A DNA stretch of 64,000 nt, from positions 124,001-188,000 of the forward strand of contig NZ_JBHZTH010000001.1 in NCBI RefSeq assembly GCF_046545555.1. Direction: 5' to 3'. The translations under genes and the position numbers were made by a program. Origin of the DNA: Winogradskyella sp046545555. GTDB lineage: Bacteria; Bacteroidota; Bacteroidia; Flavobacteriales; Flavobacteriaceae. How positions within the stretch are numbered: position 1 is the first letter of the stretch; each line of letters opens with the position of its first letter. This document shows, piece by piece, positions 9,822 to 17,675 of this stretch. The notes under the pieces are model-generated. The model saw only the letters and a program-made list of their open reading frames with translations. It was not told the origin of the DNA and did not search any database.

Positions 9822-10271
9822 TTAATTTAAGTTTCGCTTTTGAATAAAAAAACGTTTCATTAATTCTGAAGCTTCATCGGCAAGAACTCCACTTATCACT
9901 TTTGTTTTAGGATGAAGTTTCGTTCCTAAAGTATTAAATCCACGTTGCTCGTCTGAAGCTGCATAAACTATTTTAGAAATTTGACTCCAATACAAAGCTC
10001 CAGCGCACATTTGGCAAGGCTCTAGAGTTACATAAATTGTGCATTTCGTTAGATATTTTCCCCCTAAAAAATTAGCAGCAGACGTAATAGCTTGCATTTC
10101 TGCATGAGCAGTTACATCATTTAACAGCTCGGTGAGGTTATGAGTTCTCGCAATAATTCTATCCTCTACAACTATTACTGCACCAACCGGGATTTCACCT
10201 TTCTCAAAAGCAGCTTCAGCTTCCTGAAGTGCTTTTTTCATAAAATAGGTATCATCAAAAGGGTTTATCAT
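9822..10271 (-). CDS. tadA: tRNA-specific adenosine deaminase
   Basis: This 149-residue cytidine-deaminase-fold enzyme converts adenosine to inosine at the wobble base of tRNA-Arg(ACG). The zinc and catalytic motifs are intact: HAEMQAI (His ligand and catalytic Glu) and PCQMCAGAL (two Cys ligands). The length is standard. Guanine deaminases share this fold, but the spacing and the PCQMCAGAL segment favour TadA. It shares a leftward transcription unit with the PrcB-like lipoprotein. Confidence 0.93.
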   Translation of the reverse strand: MINPFDDTYFMKKALQEAEAAFEKGEIPVGAVIVVEDRIIARTHNLTELLNDVTAHAEMQAITSAANFLGGKYLTKCTIYVTLEPCQMCAGALYWSQISKIVYAASDEQRGFNTLGTKLHPKTKVISGVLADEASELMKRFFIQKRNLN

Positions 10272-10300
10272 AAATTTATAAGTATAAAGTAAACTATCAA

Positions 10301-12934
10301 TTAGTTCTTTATAACTTTCTCGTTATAGTTAAAATTATCTCCTTTAATGTTTAATATATATAATCCTGTTTGTAACTGCGATGTATTTATTTTAACTGTG
10401 TCTAATAAATTATGCTCCAATTTTAAAACGACTCTACCATTTATATCAATTAACGATATAAAAACATTACCTAAACTCTTATCTGTCGAAATTGATAGTT
10501 GCGTTTGCGTAGGATTCGGATAAACACTCAATGATTCATTTTTGAATTCTTCTACATTTAGAAAACTAGAACAATTAGCCAAGGAAGCATCATTACTTGG
10601 TGGTGTTGAAAAATCTTCTACTTGATCTTCACGTGATGTTGACAGTCCTTGTGAAGCCGCAAACCCTAAGCCACGTCTAGCAAAAACGTCCCAAATAATA
10701 CATTGATCTACTCCACCAGTAGTTGCCATATCAGCTGCAAGTAAAGCATCTCTGCCATCTATAAAGCCAGGACTACATGGTTGTAATTTTAATCCTCTAA
10801 TAACTAACTTCATTATTTTATTATTTCCTCCATCACCATTATACAAATCGGGATCAAAGCCATACTTATCAATATAAGCCCATGTCAAATCCCATAACAT
10901 TGTAGCCCACATAAAACCAATACCATGTGGTTGACTTAAGCTTAAATTATTTGTAACATCATATGTAAGTTCATTCACGGCAAAATTTGGACTGTAGCGT
11001 CTTGGCCTAATTCCAGGACCAGTTGTTGCTTGACTTACAGCAAAAGTTCCAATACCTCTAGCATCATCTTCAACATCACTTGCTTTCATAGTTACCATTA
11101 ACCCGAACCAATCTGACCAACCTTCACCCATTTGCTCTGCATTAAAAAGGCAATTAGCTGCAGATGCCCCACCTGTTAATCTATTAGAAATACCGTGTCC
11201 ATATTCATGAGCTATTATCCCATTATCAAAATCGCCATCGATTAAATATGGGCCATTGTTAACTAATGTCGCGCCTAAAGTTTCACCATTAGTTAATGCT
11301 GTAATTATAGCTTCACCATCTGCTTGGCTCACCATAATAGAAGGTATAGTTACTTGGTCACCAAATACACCTCCACCCATTACTATTGTTGCACCAGGCT
11401 CATTATTAACCACAATAGCTGCCAATGCACCTGCATTTTCAGCCGCTAATACTTTTAATCCAAATTCACAATTCCCTCTTCTAATCACTGCAATGTTCCC
11501 ATTTATCTGCGTTAGATTAGATAAAGATTCGCAGGCATCATTAGGATCTGGCGTTGTATCATCATTAGTTAAAATTAAATTAGCTGTTATTGGCGTATTT
11601 GGTATAGAACTACCAAATCCTCCTTCGGTACCATCATACTCACCAGAAATAGAACCAATATTAATTGTGAGTGGCGCATTTAAAGGGCCTGGTGGTGACC
11701 ACATAAACATTGTCATACCTGGACTCTGACCATCTGGCGGAGTCCCAAAAGTAGCGTTATTTAATCCGCTGCCATCCTGAGCATCTGCAAATACAAAGTC
11801 ATTACCTAAACCTGCCGGTGAATAATTTTTTGCCTGAAAGTTACCTGATCTTTCATCAAATCCTTGATTGTACCAAATATCGTGCATCATATTATTGACA
11901 TAAAATAAATTGGTAATCGATGCGGATTGATACCCTTCTTGAGGTTGATCTGTATTCAGTGGAAAATTAAAATTTAAAGCCGAAGTTCCTTCTGGAGAAA
12001 ATCCACCAGAGTTATTACCATCTCTATCTTCAACAGCTAAAACATTATTTCCTCTAGTTGTTGTAAATTCTGCCCCAACGATACCATCTACATCATGCCA
12101 ACCAAAAGGAGATGCTAATACACTTGCTGGATTTGTTACTATTTCTCTACCACCATGAATTGGGCTCTCTGTTGGTAGTGCAAATACATTATAGCTAGAA
12201 CCATCAACTAAAATAGAAGCTGGTGCATTAGTACTTTTATAAAAATCAATCGGCTCTGCAACGTTATTGTGAGTATGCTCTCTTTCAAAAGCGCAGCTCA
12301 CAACCAAATTATTAAATTCAATTATATTACTAGTAGTAGCATCTACCCTTGCACTATACCAATGTGTATTATCATCTGCGAAAATTAAGACATTCCAAGC
12401 TAATTTTAATTCGTTTTCGATATTTACATAAACAAGTTCGACTGATATATCTCGCCTCGAAATTGAACCATTTGAAAACATAAATGAATTACCTGTTCTC
12501 TCTAATTCCTCTAAATTTTGTGGAGTCCCTAATTGAAAATGATTTGATATACTGATAATTGCAGAATCTGGTGTTACCGAAGGATTTGCAATATTTACTT
12601 TATCAGAGGTGTTTATTAAAAATCTATTCGCAAAATGAAACACTCTATCATCCTTAATTGCAATAGTAGATATCGCATTAAAAATTTTAACTCCCTCGTA
12701 GGCTTGATTTATATAAACATACGTTATATCATCATTTTCAGCATAGACTTCATTATTAACAATTAATTGTTCAATATCTTTTTCTTGAAAATTAAAATCT
12801 TCTTTTACATCCTCTATGTAATTGATAATCAACGTTCCATTTGGTGATGACTGAAGACTATTTTGACTAAAACCGAAAGATGATGCAGCTATCAAAGTTA
12901 TTAATACTGCGTAGCGTGTAAAAAATTTAATCAT
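10301..12934 (-). CDS. Secreted M36 (fungalysin-type) metalloprotease with PA domain and T9SS sorting domain
   Basis: This 877-residue protein has a Sec signal peptide (cleavage after SSFGFSQ) and an N-terminal propeptide of the FTP/PepSY type (about 50-200). The M36 catalytic domain carries the zinc motif HEYGH near residue 577 (GIIAHEYGHGISNRL). A protease-associated (PA) domain is inserted ahead of it (about 450-555, RRGNCEFGLKVLAAENAGA). The C-terminal 75 residues are a type A T9SS sorting domain (SVYPNPTQTQLSI, then GLYILNIKGDNF). It should be an extracellular or surface protease. It is monocistronic, separated by 161 bases from the divergent TonB-like gene. Confidence 0.94.
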   Translation of the reverse strand: MIKFFTRYAVLITLIAASSFGFSQNSLQSSPNGTLIINYIEDVKEDFNFQEKDIEQLIVNNEVYAENDDITYVYINQAYEGVKIFNAISTIAIKDDRVFHFANRFLINTSDKVNIANPSVTPDSAIISISNHFQLGTPQNLEELERTGNSFMFSNGSISRRDISVELVYVNIENELKLAWNVLIFADDNTHWYSARVDATTSNIIEFNNLVVSCAFEREHTHNNVAEPIDFYKSTNAPASILVDGSSYNVFALPTESPIHGGREIVTNPASVLASPFGWHDVDGIVGAEFTTTRGNNVLAVEDRDGNNSGGFSPEGTSALNFNFPLNTDQPQEGYQSASITNLFYVNNMMHDIWYNQGFDERSGNFQAKNYSPAGLGNDFVFADAQDGSGLNNATFGTPPDGQSPGMTMFMWSPPGPLNAPLTINIGSISGEYDGTEGGFGSSIPNTPITANLILTNDDTTPDPNDACESLSNLTQINGNIAVIRRGNCEFGLKVLAAENAGALAAIVVNNEPGATIVMGGGVFGDQVTIPSIMVSQADGEAIITALTNGETLGATLVNNGPYLIDGDFDNGIIAHEYGHGISNRLTGGASAANCLFNAEQMGEGWSDWFGLMVTMKASDVEDDARGIGTFAVSQATTGPGIRPRRYSPNFAVNELTYDVTNNLSLSQPHGIGFMWATMLWDLTWAYIDKYGFDPDLYNGDGGNNKIMKLVIRGLKLQPCSPGFIDGRDALLAADMATTGGVDQCIIWDVFARRGLGFAASQGLSTSREDQVEDFSTPPSNDASLANCSSFLNVEEFKNESLSVYPNPTQTQLSISTDKSLGNVFISLIDINGRVVLKLEHNLLDTVKINTSQLQTGLYILNIKGDNFNYNEKVIKN

Positions 12935-13095
12935 AGCATTTAGGTGATGGTTAGGATATAAGTCTTAAAAAAGGGTTTTGACTTACAATTTTTCTTTTTA
13001 TCAAAAATAAGTAATCATAAAGGAATTCTAAAATTTACTAAGGATTCAATAATAAACGGCAAGAAATTTGATGATTTTATAGAAAGAAAGAAATT

Positions 13096-14082
13096 ATGAA
13101 AAGAAATTATTCAATTTCAATTCCTAAACCTTGTCACGAAGATTGGTCTAAAATGACTGAGAATGAAAAGGGTAGATTCTGTAAATCTTGCTCAAAGACC
13201 GTTGTCGATTTTACAAAAATGACTACTAATAAAATTGAAGATTATATTCGTAACAATGAAGATCAACTCATTTGCGGTCATATTAAACAAAGCCAATTAA
13301 ACGCGATAAACTTAAAAATTCCTGAAGCGATATTTAGAGAGTATAGAACATTTAATAACTGTTTTTTATTAGTCTTATTAATTGCGATGGGAACTACATT
13401 GTTTACTTGTTCTGATATCCAAGGCAATACAAAAAAGATAGATAGTATTGAAATTATCGAAACCACTCAAAACTCTATTGATACAATTTTGAAAGACGAG
13501 ATAGAAATAGAATATAATCAAGATTCAATTATAAAAAAAACTACAAAGAGCAGTAAACCTCAAATTACAGAACAGCCATTTATAGATGGTATGATGATGA
13601 TTGAGACTGTTGGTGAAATCGAAATAGAAGAGGTTGAAATAAAACCTATTGAATCCGTTGAAACTGATTCTATCTTAATAGAAGCCATACCACATTGTCC
13701 TTCACCTTCTGAAGACGACATCGTATTTGGTTTATTGATTATAGAAAATCCACCTGAGTTTATAAATACTCCTAATAACTTAACACGTTTAGAAAAAAAA
13801 GACTACTTATCTAAAAACGTATCAAAAATAGTTACAGATAATTTTAATATTGAAGTAGCTTCAGATTTAAGTCTAAAAGGGAAACAAAGAATTTTAACCC
13901 AATTCAAGATTAATGAGGAAGGATATATTGAAGATATTAAAGTAAGGTCAACTCATCCTGCATTAGAAAAAGAAGCGAAGCGTGTAATGAAACTTCTACC
14001 TCAATTTAAACCCGGAAAACAGAGCGGCAAAAATATTGCTACAATATATAGCTTACCAATAGTTTTTCTAATCGAAGACTAA
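13096..14082 (+). CDS. TonB-like energy transducer protein with N-terminal Cys motif
   Basis: The 328-residue protein has a cytoplasmic N-terminal module with cysteines (CHEDW, then CKSC near residues 29-35 and LICGH) that may bind metal. A single membrane helix follows (about 88-105), then an acidic, repetitive periplasmic linker and a C-terminal TonB_C-type domain (residues 240-325; LTQFKINEEGYIEDIKV). That layout fits the Bacteroidota TonB-like family that contacts outer-membrane receptors, although no ExbBD genes are nearby. It ends 22 bases before the dxs start, but a promoter box between them suggests separate expression. Confidence 0.8.
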   Translation: MKRNYSISIPKPCHEDWSKMTENEKGRFCKSCSKTVVDFTKMTTNKIEDYIRNNEDQLICGHIKQSQLNAINLKIPEAIFREYRTFNNCFLLVLLIAMGTTLFTCSDIQGNTKKIDSIEIIETTQNSIDTILKDEIEIEYNQDSIIKKTTKSSKPQITEQPFIDGMMMIETVGEIEIEEVEIKPIESVETDSILIEAIPHCPSPSEDDIVFGLLIIENPPEFINTPNNLTRLEKKDYLSKNVSKIVTDNFNIEVASDLSLKGKQRILTQFKINEEGYIEDIKVRSTHPALEKEAKRVMKLLPQFKPGKQSGKNIATIYSLPIVFLIED

Positions 14083-14092
14083 TAAAAACTTG

Positions 14093-14100
14093 TATTTTTG
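14093..14100 (+). promoter_or_regulatory. -7 promoter box immediately before dxs
   Basis: TATTTTTG fits TAnnTTTG and ends 4 bases before the GTG start chosen for dxs. If it is used, the mRNA would be leaderless or nearly so. It also argues against the upstream TTG at 14090 as the start. Confidence 0.5.
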
Positions 14101-14104
14101 TTCA

Positions 14105-15883
14105 GTGCAAAAATCACTTTTAGACCATATTAACTTTCCTAAAGATTTACGTCAACTTAAAGCAGATGACCTACCTCATCTTGCTAAAGAACTGCGCGAT
14201 TTTATTATCAATATTGTTGCTACTAAAGAAGGTCATTTAGGTGCAAGTCTTGGTGTTATAGAACTCACTATTGCTTTGCATTATGTCTTTAACACCCCTC
14301 AAGACTTGTTAATATGGGATGTTGGTCACCAAGCGTATGGTCATAAAATCTTAACTGGTCGTAAAGCTGTTTTTGATACTAACAGACAGCTCAACGGTAT
14401 TAGCGGTTTTCCTAAACGTAGTGAAAGTGAGTACGATACTTTTGGTGTTGGTCACTCCTCAACCTCAATATCTGCAGCTTTAGGAATGGCAATTGCGTCG
14501 CAGCTCAAAGGAGAAGAAAAACACCATATTGCTATAATAGGTGATGCGTCGATTGCTAGTGGAATGGCATTTGAAGGTTTAAATCATGCAGGAGTAACAG
14601 AAGCAAACTTATTAGTTGTTTTAAATGATAATGCTATCGGAATCGATCCAAGTGTTGGCGCATTAAAACAATATTTAACCAATGTAAAAAAAGGAACCGA
14701 AAAACAAGATAATATTTTTGAAGCCTTAAACTTTGATTATTCTGGACCAATTGATGGTCATAATATGCCGTTATTGATTTCTGAATTAAAACGTTTAAAG
14801 GGAGTAAAAGGTCCTAAATTCTTGCATATAATTACAACTAAAGGAAAAGGTTTAAAGCAAGCAGAAGAAAACCAAGTCACCTACCATGCGCCAGGAAAGT
14901 TTAATGCTAAAACGGGAGAACGTCCAATAAAGTCGAACCAAATACTGGCGCCTAAATTTCAAGATGTCTTTGGAGAAACTATTGTAGAGTTAGCAATCAA
15001 AAACAATAAAATAATTGGTATTACACCTGCAATGCCAACTGGTAGTTCTTTAAAATATATGATGAAAGAAATTCCAGATCGCGCATTCGATGTTGGTATT
15101 GCAGAACAACATGCCGTTACCTTAGCAGCAGGAATGGCAACTCAAGGTCTAATTCCATTTTGTAACATTTATTCTACCTTTTTACAACGGGCTTATGATC
15201 AGGTTATTCATGATGTGGCTTTACAAAATTTACCGGTCATTTTTTGTTTAGATCGTGCTGGTTTAGTTGGCGAAGATGGTGCAACGCATCACGGAGTTTT
15301 TGATTTAGCTTATCTAAACTGTATTCCTAATTTGGTGATTTTTGCACCAAGGGATGCAATTGCTCTTAGAAATATAATGTATACAGCTCAAAAAGGTGTT
15401 GATTTTCCCTTAGCCATTCGTTATCCAAGAGGGAGATGCCATATTTTAGATTGGAAAAAACCTTTTAAAATACTAGAAATAGGTAAAGGTGTTACACTCC
15501 AAAAAGGTGAGGACCTTGCAATTTTATCTATTGGTCCCATGGCGTCAATTGTACAAAACGTAGTTAATACAGTAAAAACAAATTTAGGGCACTATGACAT
15601 GCAATTTATAAAGCCTCTAGATGAGAAACTATTGCATCATATCTTTGATGTGTATAAAGCCATTATAACTATTGAAGATGGCACTAAAGTAGGTGGGTTT
15701 GGCAGTACTATTCTTGCTTTTGCGAACCAGCATAACTACAACAATAAGATTTTAACACTAGGTATAGAAGACAATTTTATACAACACGGTACTACTGAAG
15801 ACTTAAAAAAACTTCAAAAGTTAGATGCCGATTCTATTAAAAAGTCAATAGAGGATTTACTCCTCATTCTCAACAATAGCTAA
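14105..15883 (+). CDS. dxs: 1-deoxy-D-xylulose-5-phosphate synthase
   Basis: This 592-residue thiamine-diphosphate enzyme condenses pyruvate and glyceraldehyde-3-phosphate in the first step of the MEP isoprenoid pathway. The ThDP motif GDASIASGMAFEGLNHAG...NDN is present near residue 150-180. The transketolase-type pyrimidine-domain signature GIAEQHAVTLAAGMA follows near 335, then the C-terminal transketolase domain. The GTG at 14105 is preferred because family proteins begin directly with a helix before INSPxDLR (here INFPKDLRQL). An upstream TTG at 14090 would add five residues and overlap the promoter box. The last 27 bases overlap a small convergent ORF. Confidence 0.95.
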   Translation: MQKSLLDHINFPKDLRQLKADDLPHLAKELRDFIINIVATKEGHLGASLGVIELTIALHYVFNTPQDLLIWDVGHQAYGHKILTGRKAVFDTNRQLNGISGFPKRSESEYDTFGVGHSSTSISAALGMAIASQLKGEEKHHIAIIGDASIASGMAFEGLNHAGVTEANLLVVLNDNAIGIDPSVGALKQYLTNVKKGTEKQDNIFEALNFDYSGPIDGHNMPLLISELKRLKGVKGPKFLHIITTKGKGLKQAEENQVTYHAPGKFNAKTGERPIKSNQILAPKFQDVFGETIVELAIKNNKIIGITPAMPTGSSLKYMMKEIPDRAFDVGIAEQHAVTLAAGMATQGLIPFCNIYSTFLQRAYDQVIHDVALQNLPVIFCLDRAGLVGEDGATHHGVFDLAYLNCIPNLVIFAPRDAIALRNIMYTAQKGVDFPLAIRYPRGRCHILDWKKPFKILEIGKGVTLQKGEDLAILSIGPMASIVQNVVNTVKTNLGHYDMQFIKPLDEKLLHHIFDVYKAIITIEDGTKVGGFGSTILAFANQHNYNNKILTLGIEDNFIQHGTTEDLKKLQKLDADSIKKSIEDLLLILNNS

Positions 15884-16027
15884 ATCTGTCTGGTTTTCAA
15901 TTTGTTCTGTCTTAACAGAATCTTGTACAATTTGCTTCTCTTGTGGATTAGAAATATCATCAATCATTAATAGGCAAGTCAGAACAACCATGAAGATGAC
16001 TAGACCTCCGAGTATATTATTTTTCAT
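15857..16027 (-). CDS. Small single-pass membrane protein (56 aa), hypothetical
   Basis: An ATG at 16027 opens a 56-codon frame to TAA at 15857-15859, overlapping the 3' end of dxs on the other strand. The product begins MKNNILGGLVIFMVVLTCLLMI, a single membrane segment or signal anchor, followed by an acidic polar tail (DSVKTEQIENQTDL). The hydrophobic-then-acidic pattern looks like a real small membrane protein rather than chance, but I recognise no family. Its length is below common ORF cut-offs. Confidence 0.5.
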   Translation of the reverse strand: MKNNILGGLVIFMVVLTCLLMIDDISNPQEKQIVQDSVKTEQIENQTDLAIVENEE

Positions 16028-16110
16028 AAGTAGGTTTTTATGAGGGCTGATTATAAGCTAAATAACAACAATATATCGCTAAAAAACAAATTTATTCGAT
16101 GAAATACATG

Positions 16111-17448
16111 TTAAAGTATATCCCCTTTTAACTTTTTATGTAATAGCATAGCATTAGTATCAGATAGTTTTGAAATATAAAGACATATTGCTATGAGATT
16201 CTGATATAAGGAATCTGTGCTAAGTTTAACAGTATCTGGCAACAGATTTAATAATAAATCATCATAATTATTTAAGTTGTTTTCAAAATAATTATAAGCT
16301 ACTTTACCATAGGCTTTCAATAAATGATTTAATATTTCATAACCAGCAATTTCTTTGTGTATAACGTCCTCGGACTGGTATACATTTTTAATACTTAAAT
16401 TAATAATATCTTTTATCTGAGCTTTGTACTGGCTTACGTCTAATAATGCCGTTTTAAATTTACCTTCTAATATGGCGTCTTCATGTTTCATAAAAATTGA
16501 AGCCGCTTCATCGATTAAGGTACCTATAGCCAATGCACGTAGGTAGCTAACACGATCCTCAGTAGTTTTCAATTCAGAATATTTTGCTTTATTTATATTC
16601 TTTACTAAAGTAATTAAGTATTCTAAGGCGTACTCTTCTTCAATTAACCCAAGATTAATTCCATCTTCAAAATCAATAATCGTGTAACAAATATCATCTG
16701 CAGCTTCTACTAAGAATGCTAGAGGATGTCTTTCAAAACTTAAGTAATCTTCACTGCGTCTCAACAGACCTAGTTCTGAGGCAACATCAGAAAACATTTC
16801 TTTTTCAGATTGAAAAAACCCATATTTTTTATCTACTATATCATTAGATGGTTTTTTAGGCAACGATTCTTTCGGATATTTCATAAACGCTCCAAGGGTT
16901 GCATAGCTTAATCTTAAACCACCAGCTCTACCCTCTCTGCTTTCGGTTAAAATTTTAAACCCATTTGCATTGCCTTCAAAATCGCATAAATCTTGATATT
17001 CTTTAGCATTTAAAACATCTTTAAATTTAGATCCTTTACCATATTTAAAATAAGCTCCAATAGCTTTTTCGCCAGAATGACCAAAAGGTGGATTTCCAAT
17101 ATCATGAGCTAAAGATGCTGCGGCAACAATAGTTCCAAAATCATTCATTTTATAACCATGTACGTTTTCTAAATGCGGATGCTTTTCTAGAAGTAATTTA
17201 CCAACCTTACGTCCTAGTGAACGCCCAACCACACTCACTTCTAAGCTATGTGTTAAACGTGTATGTACAAAATCTGTTTTAGACAGAGGCACCACTTGTG
17301 TTTTATCTTGAAGCCCTCTAAACTCAGAAGAAAATACAATTCGATCATAATCCGCATCAAATCCAAGACGTGTTTCATCCTGTTCTTTTCTCAATCTTTT
17401 ATTAGTATCGCCAAAGCGTTTTAAGGATAATAACTGCTCCCAATTCAT
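16111..17448 (-). CDS. dgt: dGTP triphosphohydrolase (HD domain dGTPase)
   Basis: The 445-residue protein has the HD-domain dGTPase signature: RLTHSLEVS supplies the first His, LAHDIGNPPFGHSGEKAI the HD pair, and a later conserved Asp lies in VEAADDICYTIID. It hydrolyses dNTPs, classically dGTP, to the nucleoside and triphosphate, so it affects the dNTP pool and in some bacteria phage DNA synthesis. Length and ordering match the Bacteroidota dGTPase family. It is monocistronic, next to the TonB-receptor regulatory region. The exact substrate preference cannot be read from the sequence. Confidence 0.92.
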   Translation of the reverse strand: MNWEQLLSLKRFGDTNKRLRKEQDETRLGFDADYDRIVFSSEFRGLQDKTQVVPLSKTDFVHTRLTHSLEVSVVGRSLGRKVGKLLLEKHPHLENVHGYKMNDFGTIVAAASLAHDIGNPPFGHSGEKAIGAYFKYGKGSKFKDVLNAKEYQDLCDFEGNANGFKILTESREGRAGGLRLSYATLGAFMKYPKESLPKKPSNDIVDKKYGFFQSEKEMFSDVASELGLLRRSEDYLSFERHPLAFLVEAADDICYTIIDFEDGINLGLIEEEYALEYLITLVKNINKAKYSELKTTEDRVSYLRALAIGTLIDEAASIFMKHEDAILEGKFKTALLDVSQYKAQIKDIINLSIKNVYQSEDVIHKEIAGYEILNHLLKAYGKVAYNYFENNLNNYDDLLLNLLPDTVKLSTDSLYQNLIAICLYISKLSDTNAMLLHKKLKGDIL

Positions 17449-17564
17449 GATCTAAAATTTATATAATGCAAGATAGATAAATTGATAAAGAACTGATTGT
17501 AAAAAAGTAATCTTATACAATTAATTCCTAATGTTAAGAAATTGTATCCAAATGCACATACCAC

Positions 17565-17603
17565 TTAATACTAAGCTAACAGTTAACTAACCTTTTGATT
17601 ACA
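17565..17603 (+). promoter_or_regulatory. Pho-box-like array of 11-bp-phased hexamers upstream of the TonB-dependent receptor
   Basis: Four hexamers start exactly 11 bases apart: TTAATA (17565), CTAACA (17576), CTAACC (17587) and ATTACA (17598). The Bacillus PhoP box is TTAACA repeats with the same 11-base period, and PhoB boxes share that period. The array ends 43 bases upstream of a -7-like TTTCTTTG at 17646. Assignment to PhoB is inference. Confidence 0.45.
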
Positions 17604-17675
17604 AATCTTTAATTTTTCTATAACCTACAACAAGCTATATCGATGTTTCTTTGCACTTGAAAGATTTAAAAACTA

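Noticed and set aside
11256..11729. 157-codon frame antisense to the M36 protease
   Set aside because: It is hydrophobic, low in information and antisense to a well-supported gene with clear domains; a shadow frame.
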